Part shown: piece by piece, positions 1-7,604 of the stretch | How positions within the stretch are numbered: position 1 is the stretch's first letter | Layout of the letters: every line of letters starts with the position of its first letter | Source of the DNA: JBCDBW01 sp039182965 | Lineage (GTDB): Bacteria > Verrucomicrobiota > Verrucomicrobiia > Verrucomicrobiales > DEV007 | DNA length: 12,202 nucleotides | Direction: 5' to 3' | Assembly: GCA_039182965.1 (NCBI GenBank) | Contig: JBCDBW010000124.1 | Location: forward strand, 1-12,202 | Translations under genes and position numbers: made by a program | Notes under the pieces: model-generated | What the model was told of the DNA's origin: nothing | The model's database searches: none | Seen by the model: only the letters and a program-made list of their open reading frames with translations

Positions 1-87
1 CTACTCCTCGTTTGGAACGCGGCTGCTCAATTCACCCTCGCCCGCTGGGGCTGGCAAAACCGCCTCCTCAAAAAAATTCCCCGCTGA
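1..87 (+). CDS. C-terminal end of an unidentified (probably membrane) protein, 5'-truncated
   Basis: The first 87 bases read open in frame 1 to a TGA at 85-87 and give 28 residues that begin LLLVWNAAAQF and end NRLLKKIPR. Every base choice fits the local coding style: CTC, GCC, CGC, TTC and AAC dominate. The residues are hydrophobic and aromatic (three Trp in the strand) and finish in a basic tail, as at the cytoplasmic end of an integral membrane protein. Nothing identifies the family. The 119 bases between this stop and the sulfatase start show no gene. A TATAGT at 162-167 could be a -10 element for the sulfatase, but no convincing -35 accompanies it. Confidence 0.45.
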   Translation, partial: LLLVWNAAAQFTLARWGWQNRLLKKIPR

Positions 88-206
88 TTCTACCAAAAGT
101 GATGTTTTCTTCTCGTGACATGGACCCCTCTCATCCATCAAGCTAATCCTCCTGCTCGCAATATAGTGCGGCATCCTGAACCCCAAACAAAGCGTATCCC
201 CTAACC

Positions 207-1781
207 ATGAAACAAACCAAAGCAATCTCCTTCCTCGTCGCTGCCGCAGCGCTCGTCGGTGTCGCCACCGCCGCCGATAAACCAAATATCCTCGTGATCT
301 GGGGCGACGATGTCGGCCAATCCAATATCTCCGCCTACTCTCGCGGTCTCATGGGATACCACACCCCCAACATCGACCGCATCGCAAAGGAAGGCATCAT
401 GTTCACCGACTACTACGGCGAACAATCCTGCACCGCCGGACGCTCCTCCTTCATCATGGGCCAAAGCGTCTTTCGCACCGGACTCTCCAAGGTCGGTCTT
501 CCCGGCGCCGATCTTGGCATGCGCGAAGAAGACCCCACCATCGCCGGCCTCCTCAAAGACCTCGGTTACGCCACCGGCCAGTTCGGAAAAAATCACCTCG
601 GCGATAAAGATGAACACCTCCCCACCAACCACGGCTTCGATGAATTCTACGGCAACCTCTACCACCTCAATGCCGAAGAAGAACCCGAGAACGAAGACTA
701 CCCCGGTGACATGGTCCTCGCGAACGGTAAAACATTCCTCGAAACATACGGCCCTCGCGGCGTCATAAAATCTTCCGCCGACGGCACAATCGAAGACACG
801 GGACCACTCAACAAAAAACGCATGGAAACCGTCGACGACGACACCTCGGATGTCGCAATCGACTTCATCGAACGCGCCGTCGCCGCAGACAAACCCTTCT
901 TCGTGTGGTGGAGCGGCACACGCATGCACTTCCGCACCCACGTCAGCGAAGAACGCATGACCGAAATCAAAAAGGACTATCCCCACGCGGATGAATACAC
1001 CGTCGGCATGATCGAACATGACATGCACATCGGGAAGTTCCTCGATAAGCTCGATGAACTCGGCATCGCCGAGAACACTATCGTCCACTACTCCACCGAT
1101 AACGGCCCCCATTACAATACCTGGCCCGATGCCGCTGCCACTCCCTTTCGCGGCGAGAAAAATACGAACTGGGAAGGCGGCTGGCGCGTGCCCTGCGCCG
1201 TGCGCTGGCCCGGTACCGTCGAGCCCGGCTCCGTGAGCAATGGCATCGTCCACCATATGGATTGGCTCCCCACCTTCGTCGCCGCCGCAGGCGATCCCAA
1301 TATCAAAGAAGAACTGCTCTCCGGATACACTTCGAAAGCTCTCGGTCGAGATTACAAGGTTCACCTCGATGGCTATAATCTCATCGATCACCTCAAGGAC
1401 CCTCAAAACGTCCCTAGCCCCCGGCACGAGATATTCTACTTCTCCGACGACGGCGATCTCACCGCCCTCCGCTACGACGCATGGAAACTCATCTTCATGG
1501 AACAAAAAGCCACTGGCACGTTTCGCGTTTGGATGGAACCCTTCGTTCCTCTCCGCGTCCCTCTCATCTTTAACCTCCGACGAGACCCCTACGAAAAAGC
1601 GGAGATCACCTCAAACACATACTTCGACTGGATGATCGATCGCGCCTACCTCCTCGTGCCCGCCCAGCAATACGTCGGCCGGTTCCTCGAGACATTCCAA
1701 GAATACCCGCCCCGACAAAAAGCCGCTAGCTTTTCGCTCGATCAAGTCATGGAGAAAATGCTTCAGCCAACCAGTCACTGA
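207..1781 (+). CDS. Secreted arylsulfatase (formylglycine-dependent sulfatase, S1-type)
   Basis: This 524-residue enzyme is predicted to hydrolyse sulfate esters outside the cytoplasm. Residues 1-22 form a Sec signal peptide (MKQTK, hydrophobic core, cleavage after ATA or TAA). The mature part opens with the sulfatase core: the metal-binding D34-D35 pair in the IWGDD strand, then SCTAGRSS, where C75-x-A-x-R79 is the Cys-type signature that is oxidised to formylglycine. K128 and H130 (GKNHLG), H241 (RMHF), D298-N299 (STDNGP) and K318 (GEKN) fit the remaining conserved active-site positions. The C-terminal part (FNLRRDPYEKAE, then PPRQKAASF) is the usual small sulfatase subdomain. The substrate cannot be read from sequence: sulfated polysaccharide, choline sulfate and aryl sulfates are all possible. 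A formylglycine-generating enzyme or anaerobic maturase is needed and is not in this window. The ATG has no obvious Shine-Dalgarno sequence, like most genes here. The gene is followed by a hairpin and then by a phosphatase gene. Confidence 0.95.
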   Translation: MKQTKAISFLVAAAALVGVATAADKPNILVIWGDDVGQSNISAYSRGLMGYHTPNIDRIAKEGIMFTDYYGEQSCTAGRSSFIMGQSVFRTGLSKVGLPGADLGMREEDPTIAGLLKDLGYATGQFGKNHLGDKDEHLPTNHGFDEFYGNLYHLNAEEEPENEDYPGDMVLANGKTFLETYGPRGVIKSSADGTIEDTGPLNKKRMETVDDDTSDVAIDFIERAVAADKPFFVWWSGTRMHFRTHVSEERMTEIKKDYPHADEYTVGMIEHDMHIGKFLDKLDELGIAENTIVHYSTDNGPHYNTWPDAAATPFRGEKNTNWEGGWRVPCAVRWPGTVEPGSVSNGIVHHMDWLPTFVAAAGDPNIKEELLSGYTSKALGRDYKVHLDGYNLIDHLKDPQNVPSPRHEIFYFSDDGDLTALRYDAWKLIFMEQKATGTFRVWMEPFVPLRVPLIFNLRRDPYEKAEITSNTYFDWMIDRAYLLVPAQQYVGRFLETFQEYPPRQKAASFSLDQVMEKMLQPTSH

Positions 1782-1805
1782 TCGCCTACTGACCAAGTAT
1801 TCGTT

Positions 1806-1844
1806 GCGGGAGCGACACCGGATTGACACCCGGTCCGCTCCCGC
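1806..1844 (+). terminator. Stem-loop after the sulfatase gene, probable terminator
   Basis: GCGGGAGCG (1806-1814) pairs perfectly with CGCTCCCGC (1836-1844). Inside it ACCGG (1817-1821) pairs with CCGGT (1830-1834), leaving only a small asymmetric internal loop and an 8-base apical loop. The trailing sequence is TTCGCTT, so the T-tract is poor. It sits 25 bases past the sulfatase stop. Because it spans the nearest upstream in-frame ATG (1823), it argues for starting the next gene at 1871. Confidence 0.6.
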
Positions 1845-1870
1845 TTCGCTTAAAACCTGTCCATCATCCC

Positions 1871-2859
<989 letters not shown>

Positions 2860-2863
<4 letters not shown>

Positions 2864-3399
2864 AAACCACCCCATTCTTCCTCGCTCTCGTAAGTGCCGC
2901 CAGTCTTTTTGCATGCTCCAGCCCGCCCAAAGGCGTCAGCCCGGTCTACGGATTCAATGGCGATAGATACCTCGGAAAATGGTACGAAATCGCACGCCTC
3001 GACCACTCCTTCGAACGGGGTCTTAGCAACGTCACCGCCGAATACGGAAAGGTCGACGACGAAACCTTCTCCGTCCGGAATCGCGGCTTCAAAGACGCCA
3101 CCGGCCAGTGGGAGACTATCGACGGCTCTGCCCGCTTCCTCGACGATCCCACCGTCGGGAGCCTCGAAGTCAAAGTCGGCGCTCCCTTCTATGGAGGATA
3201 CCATGTCATCGCCCTCGACAAAGAGGACTACCAATACGCTCTCGTCTCCGGCCCCACCCGCTCCTACCTCTGGCTCCTTGCCCGCACCCCCTCTCTCGAC
3301 TCCACTATCCAACAAAAACTAGTCGACCAAGCCAAGACCGAAGGCTTCAATACAGATGAACTCATTTTTGTGAAACACGACCGCTCCCCAGAAAGCTAG
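2860..3399 (+). CDS. blc: Lipocalin family lipoprotein (Blc-like)
   Basis: This 179-residue bacterial lipocalin is predicted to be anchored to the outer membrane. The signal peptide ends in the lipobox LFAC, making C19 the lipidated residue. The first lipocalin motif is clear as YLGKWYEIARLDHSFERG (37-54), with the invariant G-x-W-Y. The later strands match Blc: PFYGGYHVIALD (109-120), then YQYALVSGP and YLWLLARTP (124-144), and the C-terminal helix plus FNTDELIFVKHD. Known Blc proteins bind fatty acids or lysophospholipids and are associated with envelope stress and membrane maintenance. The length is normal for the family. Its start overlaps the stop of the phosphatase gene (ATGA), so the two are probably co-translated. 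Whether the phosphatase and lipocalin share a role in envelope lipid turnover is a guess. Confidence 0.95.
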
Positions 3400-3432
3400 C
3401 CACCAACCCCTACTTGCAAATCGCCAAGAAAA

Positions 3433-4014
3433 ATGAAATCCCAACTCCTTACCTTCTCCCTCTTCGCCGCCAGCCTTCTGATCTCGGCATGTTCAACTAT
3501 CACCGTCCGCTCGGACTTCGATCCCAAAGCCAATTTCTCTGCCCTCAGAACCTACGCTTGGATGCCACTCCCCCCAAACAACACCGGAGACCCGCGCGTC
3601 GATAACCCGCTCGTGGAAAAACGCATCATGGACGCGATCGACTCCCAACTCGCCGCCAAAGGCTTCCAAAAAACCAGCTCCGGTTCCGCCGACTTCCTCG
3701 TCGGTTACGCCGTCGCCGTGAACAGAGAAATGCGCGCCCACGTCATCGATAACTACTACGCCTACCCCTACCCCTACTACCGCGCCGGCCGCTACGGATA
3801 CCCGTGGATCACCGCTTATCCCCAACCCCAGGTGCGCGTCTACGAATACGATCAAGGCACCCTCGTCATCGACATCCTAAACGCAAAAGATAAAGGACTC
3901 ATCTTCCGCGGCTCCGCCCAGGCCGCCCTTCGGGAAAACCCCACCCCCACCCAATCCAGCCAACGCATCAACGAAGCTGTCTCAAAAATCCTGGCGAAAT
4001 TCCCCCCATCCTAG
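3433..4014 (+). CDS. DUF4136 domain lipoprotein
   Basis: This 193-residue envelope lipoprotein has a signal peptide ending LLISAC, so C20 is lipidated. The opening of the mature part, VRSDFDPKANFSALRTYAW (25-43), and the later GTLVIDILNAKDKGLIFRGSA block (142-162) are the two hallmarks of DUF4136. Between them is a Tyr/Pro/Gly-rich patch (YYAYPYPYYRAGRYGYPW, 108-125), which many members of this family have and which may be flexible or surface-exposed. The C-terminal helix (INEAVSKILAKFPP) is also typical. The biochemical role of DUF4136 is unknown. The gene follows the lipocalin after 33 bases and probably belongs to the same exported-protein transcript. A short AAGAA precedes the ATG and may be a weak ribosome binding site. 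Confidence 0.92.
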   Translation: MKSQLLTFSLFAASLLISACSTITVRSDFDPKANFSALRTYAWMPLPPNNTGDPRVDNPLVEKRIMDAIDSQLAAKGFQKTSSGSADFLVGYAVAVNREMRAHVIDNYYAYPYPYYRAGRYGYPWITAYPQPQVRVYEYDQGTLVIDILNAKDKGLIFRGSAQAALRENPTPTQSSQRINEAVSKILAKFPPS

Positions 4015-4217
4015 GGCGGTCCACCTGCTGCACAATCCCCCTCCTCCACGAAGCCCGTAGTGGGACGATCGTCCAAATACCCTCGATTCCCCCACAAGAG
4101 ACGAAGACCCAGCGCGGCGTCTGGACCCACCTGGTCCGTCCCTTCAGCCGATTCATCCGGATCGACACCAATTCGTCCTTCCCTCCCACCACCTCCCGCC
4201 TCACCATAGCCCCTCAC

Positions 4218-5312
4218 GTGAGCACAAAAAACATCCACGTTATCCTCGGCACCGACGACGCCACCGTCAAAGAAACCGCCGCAAAACTCGTCGAAAAATT
4301 GACGCCCGCCGACGCCGGCGACTTTGGCCTCGAAATGATCGATGGCACCGCCGAAAACACCGACGGCGCCGTCAAAACCATCGGCGCTACCATCGGAGCC
4401 CTCCAAACCCTGCCCTTCTTCGGCGGCGGAAAAGTCGTCTGGCTCAAATCCACCAATATCTTCGCCGACTCCGTCACCGGTCGCTCCGCCGGCACTCTCG
4501 AAGTCGCGGAATCACTCATCGAGGTTCTCAGTCAAGGCCTCCCCAATGAGATCCATTTCGTCATCAGTGCCACTGAAATCGACAAGCGCCGTAGCTTCTA
4601 CAAGAAACTCTCCAAACTCTCCAAGCCACAAGTCTTCGATCGCCCCGATACCTCCCGCGCCGGCTGGGAGCAAGCCGTCATGGGCCTCGTCTCCCAACGC
4701 GCCCGGGACCGAAATCTAAAATTCCAACCAGAAGCACTCGAGTTCTTTGTCATGCTCGCAGGAGCCGATACCCGCCAAATCGAAAACGAATTGGAAAAAC
4801 TCGATCTCTTCCTCGGCACGGAAGAACGCGAAGTGTCAACCGCCCACGTCCGCCGCCTCGTCTCCCAATCCCGCGCCGGCGTCATCTGGGAAATCGGCGA
4901 TGCCATTTCTAAGCGTCACCTCCCCCGTGCCCTCGAACAAATCGACCAATTCATCTACCGTGGCGAATCCGCTATCGGCATCCTCCTCGCCGCCATCATC
5001 CCAAAGATCCGCACCCTCCTCGTCGCCAAAGATCTCGTCGAACAACACAAGATCCGCGCCGCCAACTACAGCCAATTCAACGCCGCCCTCTCCCGCCTCG
5101 ACCCACGCTTCACCCGCCATCTCCCCAAAAAAAAGGATGGTTCCATCAGCGCCTACCCCGTCTTCCTCGCCGCTCAGGATTGTCGCTACTTCGAACTCTC
5201 CCAACTCAAAACCGCCCTCTCCGATTGCCTCGAAGCCAATCGTCGCCTCGTTACCTCAGGCCTCGATTCCAAACTCATCCTCGATCAACTCGTCATCCGC
5301 CTCCTCACCTGA
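4218..5312 (+). CDS. holA: DNA polymerase III, delta subunit
   Basis: This 364-residue delta subunit of the clamp loader opens the beta clamp and loads it on primed DNA together with gamma/tau and delta prime. The family organisation is visible: an N-terminal AAA+-like fold without Walker motifs (IHVILGTDDATV, then the strand GGGKVVWLKSTNIF at about 74-87); the middle lid helices with ALEFFVMLAGADTRQIENELEKLDLFLG, the diagnostic D-x-R-x-L-x-x-E-L-x-K-L stretch; VRRLVSQSRAGVIWEIGDAI; and a C-terminal collar with the L-x-x-I-x-x-Q motif (LPRALEQIDQFIYRG) and IGILLAAIIPKIRTLL. The start is taken as GTG at 4218. The frame stays open upstream into the preceding gene but has no ATG, and the protein begins with a normal delta-type strand here. 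No Shine-Dalgarno is seen. The 203 bases before it contain no recognisable gene. Confidence 0.92.
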   Translation: MSTKNIHVILGTDDATVKETAAKLVEKLTPADAGDFGLEMIDGTAENTDGAVKTIGATIGALQTLPFFGGGKVVWLKSTNIFADSVTGRSAGTLEVAESLIEVLSQGLPNEIHFVISATEIDKRRSFYKKLSKLSKPQVFDRPDTSRAGWEQAVMGLVSQRARDRNLKFQPEALEFFVMLAGADTRQIENELEKLDLFLGTEEREVSTAHVRRLVSQSRAGVIWEIGDAISKRHLPRALEQIDQFIYRGESAIGILLAAIIPKIRTLLVAKDLVEQHKIRAANYSQFNAALSRLDPRFTRHLPKKKDGSISAYPVFLAAQDCRYFELSQLKTALSDCLEANRRLVTSGLDSKLILDQLVIRLLT

Positions 5313-5740
5313 TTCAACCCCTGTCGCCCCCGCCCATCCCGTTAGCTTTCGGCACGTGCCCGCTGTGGCCAGTTTCCTCACCCTTCTCAAAACGACTATC
5401 AATCCCCTCTTAAAATAGAAGTCCGTTCTAACAGAGTCCTTCATCAGGGGGTCCATCGCGATCCATAAAGATAAGCCCCGACAGCATCAAAGCCACGGTC
5501 ACTGAAAGAATCCTCCCCACCCAGAAAACCCACATCTCCAGCGACAGAAAGTCTTTCGACTTTTCCACAGGCCTTCTCCTTAAATTCAACGAGTTAGGAG
5601 CAAATCCGCTCACCGATTTTTTGATTCCTCCCCGAGTCACCATGCCCGATTGAAAACGAACACGATCCTTCGTTCTGACGACCGCTGAATCTGTAGTCTT
5701 CCACCCAACACAATCGCCATACCATCATACAAACAAAAGA
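5313..5740. other. 428-base intergenic stretch between holA and the TauE/SafE gene
   Basis: No + strand gene is seen here, and the base composition is visibly less C-biased than in the genes. There are two small hairpins: AAAGTC-TTTC-GACTTT (5548-5563, followed by TTCC) and AACGAA/TTCGTT (5655-5674). Neither has the GC-rich stem of a strong terminator. A single match to the DnaA box consensus (TTTTCCACA, 5561-5569) is present and is probably chance. One - strand frame with a hydrophobic segment (5428-5643) is listed separately as doubtful. Confidence 0.6.
5428..5643 (-). CDS. Doubtful small membrane protein ORF (71 aa)
   Basis: An open frame of 71 codons lies in the middle of an otherwise empty 428-base gap, so it is not a shadow of a longer gene. 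After a basic N-terminal part (three consecutive Arg near residue 22) it has one hydrophobic segment at about residues 37-60, with the core ILSVTVALMLSGLIFM, followed by an acidic tail DRDGPPDEG. A shorter version could start at M37. Against it: no good Shine-Dalgarno, less of the strong C-ending codon bias expected of a local gene, and no recognised family. It could be a real small inner-membrane protein or an accidental frame. Confidence 0.25.
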   Translation of the reverse strand: MVTRGGIKKSVSGFAPNSLNLRRRPVEKSKDFLSLEMWVFWVGRILSVTVALMLSGLIFMDRDGPPDEGLC

Positions 5741-6103
5741 ATGAAGACAATCCTCATCCCTTTAATCATCGGCGGTGGCGGTGGCCTCGTGGCCGCCCTC
5801 GCAGGCGTCGGCGGCGGCGTCATTATGGTCCCCGCATTCGTGTATTTCCTCGGCTTGGAACAAAAGCAGGCCATCGCCACTTCCCTTGCCGTCATCGTCC
5901 CCACCGCGATAGTCGCCACCTTCCGATACCAAGCTACTCCAAACCTCATCGATTGGAAAATCGTAGCCGTCACAGCCGTCGGCGCGGTTCTCGTCGCCTT
6001 TAAAGCCACCGACTGGATGAAGGAACTCAGTAATCTCACGCTAACACGCGGCTTCGCTGTCCTCCTCATCGCCGTTGGAATCCGAATGCTCTTCGCCAAA
6101 TGA
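5741..6103 (+). CDS. TauE/SafE family membrane protein, single-unit (half-size)
   Basis: This 120-residue, very hydrophobic protein has about four membrane segments. The family hallmark lies in residues 10-32: GGGGGLVAALAGVGGGVIMVP, the Gly-rich first helix and loop of TauE/SafE (DUF81) permeases, followed by the A-x-x-TSLAVIVPTA segment (44-56). Full-length members have two such repeats in about 250 residues. This protein has one repeat and ends cleanly at a TGA, with no second repeat downstream in any frame, so it would have to work as a homodimer. Family members are implicated in export of sulfite, sulfoacetate or related anions. Adjacency to the sulfatase region is suggestive only, since holA and a gap intervene. 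It stands alone, with its own upstream gap. Confidence 0.85.
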   Translation: MKTILIPLIIGGGGGLVAALAGVGGGVIMVPAFVYFLGLEQKQAIATSLAVIVPTAIVATFRYQATPNLIDWKIVAVTAVGAVLVAFKATDWMKELSNLTLTRGFAVLLIAVGIRMLFAK

Positions 6104-6330
6104 GCAGTAAACCCAAAAATAGGATCACTGATGCTAAATGATCCAACCAACTGATCACAATCGCCTAACAGACAAACCGAACGAAAACCCTAACAAAAAT
6201 AAATAGAGCTGTTTAATCACTTTGGACTAAAAGTGGCCAAAAATTCACAAAAAAGATACTTTTTCGCTTGCAAGATGCCTCATCCTCGTGTGTCCTAGTC
6301 TTTAACGGAATATCTTTTGGGGGGGGAATA
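6104..6330. other. AT-richer intergenic stretch with small hairpins and a G8 tract
   Basis: No gene is seen. The bases are clearly richer in A and T than the flanking genes. There are perfect short inverted repeats: GGATCA/TGATCC (6122-6144, just after the TauE/SafE stop), CACTTT/AAAGTG (6218-6235) and AAAAAG-ATA-CTTTTT (6250-6264). A homopolymer of eight G lies at 6319-6326, directly before the strong stem-loop at 6331. The layout (AT-rich DNA followed by a terminator-like hairpin, all on one strand) fits a small RNA gene or an untranslated 3' region, but no known RNA family is recognised. Confidence 0.5.
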
Positions 6331-6375
6331 ACAACCTCACGCTGGTTTAAACGCCACGTGAGGTTGTCTTCTTTT
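6331..6375 (+). terminator. Strong stem-loop with T-rich tail (terminator; possible 3' end of a small RNA)
   Basis: ACAACCTCACG (6331-6341) pairs perfectly over 11 bp with CGTGAGGTTGT (6357-6367). After a one-base bulge, TGG (6343-6345) pairs with CCA (6354-6356) around an eight-base loop. CTTCTTTT (6368-6375) follows immediately. This is the best intrinsic-terminator candidate in the window on the + strand. It could end the TauE/SafE transcript, although that gene stops 227 bases earlier, or a separate short transcript that starts in the AT-rich DNA upstream. It insulates the metal-uptake operon promoter that lies 64 bases further on. Confidence 0.65.
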
Positions 6376-6438
6376 ACCCCACCGCTCCTCCCAATCCCCG
6401 CTTCATCCAAGAAATTTCCGACCCAACTCATCCAAAGC

Positions 6439-6467
6439 TTGATTATCGAGGCAGGTGGGGCTAATAT
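6439..6467 (+). promoter_or_regulatory. Predicted sigma-70 promoter of the metal-uptake operon
   Basis: TTGATT (6439-6444) and TAATAT (6462-6467) are separated by exactly 17 bases. They match the TTGACA/TATAAT consensus at four of six and, by position, four of six bases respectively. Transcription would start near 6474, which gives a leader of about 65 bases before the ATG at 6540. The predicted start lies inside the palindrome at 6469-6484, the usual geometry of a repressible promoter. Confidence 0.6.
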
Positions 6468-6468
6468 T

Positions 6469-6484
6469 ATTAGGTTAACCTAAT
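6469..6484. promoter_or_regulatory. Perfect 16-bp palindrome, probable metalloregulator operator
   Basis: ATTAGGTTAACCTAAT is identical to its reverse complement. It contains TTAGGTTA and TAACCTAA, the outer halves of the DtxR/IdeR consensus TTAGGTTAGSCTAACCTAA, but here they overlap at the centre instead of being separated, so the site is five bases shorter. A second palindrome, CTAATA-T-TATTAG (6461-6473), overlaps it on the left and covers the -10 box. A protein bound here would cover the -10 region and the predicted transcription start. It lies 55 bases before the first gene of a metal-import operon. No second copy was noticed in the window. The most likely ligand is a DtxR/MntR-family regulator repressing when metal is sufficient. 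Confidence 0.6.
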
Positions 6485-6539
6485 TCTTCCTCAGCTCCCC
6501 CACTCCCACCCACCCATCCTCCCCATCACAAGTAGCATC

Positions 6540-7583
6540 ATGAATCCAAGCAACCCTTCACCCGCCACAGCACCCTCCCCTATCCCACGCCTCGCCGCCG
6601 CCCTCGCCGTCGCGATTCTCGCCCTCGGCCCCGTCGCCTGCTCAGATTCGTCCACCCAAACTTCATCGACCACGGACTCTTCTCGCCTCAATTACCCCTA
6701 CACCATCACATGCACCGTCGGGATGATTGCCGATATCGCTCAGAACGTTGCCGGCGACAAAGCGAACGTCAACGGCATCATCGGCGAAGGCGTCGATCCA
6801 CACCTCTACAAACCCACCAGTACCGATATCAAACAACTCCAGTCCTCAGATGTTGTCTTCTACAATGGACTCATGCTCGAAGGAAAAATGGGAGACATCC
6901 TCGTGCGCGTCGCCGGGACCGGTAAACCGGTCAAAGCCGTCACTGAAGACATCGTCCTCGAAGATAAAAAAGACGATTCCATCCTCATCGACGAAGAGGG
7001 ACACTTCGATCCACACGTCTGGATGGACGTCTCCGGTTGGAAACACGCCGTCAACATCGTCACCAATGCCCTCGCGAATTTCGATCCTGAAAACGCAGAC
7101 TACTACAAAGGCAACGCCAAAGCATACCTCGAAAAACTCGATGCCCTCGACGATTACGCCCGCACAGCCATCGCCTCCATCCCGGAAAACCAACGTGTCC
7201 TCGTCACCGCACACGATGCCTTCAACTACATGGCCCGCGCTTACGACCTCGACGTCCGCGGCATCCAAGGCATCAGCACCGAATCCGAAGCCGGCGTCAA
7301 AGACATCGAAGACCTCGTCACATTTCTCGTCGATCATCAAATCCCAGCCGTCTTCGTCGAATCTTCCGTCTCCGATAAGAACGTCCGCGCCCTCGTCGAA
7401 GGCGCCAAAGCCAAAGGCCAGGAGGTCGTCATCGGCGGCGAACTCTTCTCCGACGCCATGGGCCCCGCTGATACCTATGAAGGCACCTACATCGGCATGA
7501 TCGATCACAACGTCACCACCATCGCCCGCGCCCTCGGTGGGGAGGCCCCCGAGAAAGGCCTCGACGGAAAGCTCTCTCACTAG
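6540..7583 (+). CDS. Metal ABC transporter substrate-binding lipoprotein (TroA/MntC/ZnuA family, cluster A-I)
   Basis: This 347-residue lipoprotein captures a divalent metal outside the inner membrane and delivers it to the permeases. The signal peptide is long and Pro-rich at the start, and ends GPVAC with C34 lipidated. After a Ser/Thr linker comes the cluster A-I fold with ligands H88 (GVDPHLY), H159 (FDPHVWMD), H225 (VTAHDAFNYMARAY) and D305 (LFSDAMGP), the His-His-His-Asp set of TroA. PsaA-type Mn receptors have Glu at the third site. The loop before H159 (138-158) is rich in Asp, Glu and Lys and lacks the His-rich loop of ZnuA. The ending, TYEGTYIGMIDHNVTTIARAL, is also TroA-like. Manganese or a manganese/zinc/iron mixture is therefore more likely than strict zinc, but the sequence alone does not settle it. 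First gene of the operon, behind the promoter and palindrome at 6439-6484. Confidence 0.93.
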   Translation: MNPSNPSPATAPSPIPRLAAALAVAILALGPVACSDSSTQTSSTTDSSRLNYPYTITCTVGMIADIAQNVAGDKANVNGIIGEGVDPHLYKPTSTDIKQLQSSDVVFYNGLMLEGKMGDILVRVAGTGKPVKAVTEDIVLEDKKDDSILIDEEGHFDPHVWMDVSGWKHAVNIVTNALANFDPENADYYKGNAKAYLEKLDALDDYARTAIASIPENQRVLVTAHDAFNYMARAYDLDVRGIQGISTESEAGVKDIEDLVTFLVDHQIPAVFVESSVSDKNVRALVEGAKAKGQEVVIGGELFSDAMGPADTYEGTYIGMIDHNVTTIARALGGEAPEKGLDGKLSH

Positions 7584-7604
7584 TCAAATCCACTGATCCC
7601 AGCG

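Noticed and set aside
201..1505. A 434-codon open frame on the - strand opposite the sulfatase
   Set aside because: Composition is dominated by Gly, Val, Asp, Glu and Ala, the reverse image of a C-ending codon bias. The + strand frame has a full set of sulfatase motifs.
1823..1870. Upstream ATG for the HAD phosphatase gene
   Set aside because: It would add 16 residues before a good signal peptide, and the codons lie in the 3' half of a terminator-like hairpin.
3768..3792. Short tandem TACCCCTAC-like repeat in the DUF4136 gene
   Set aside because: It is the coding sequence of the Tyr/Pro-rich patch usual in the family, not an independent repeat.
5561..5569. DnaA box match TTTTCCACA near holA
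   Set aside because: A single nine-base match without further boxes, an AT-rich unwinding region or dnaA/dnaN neighbours is expected by chance.
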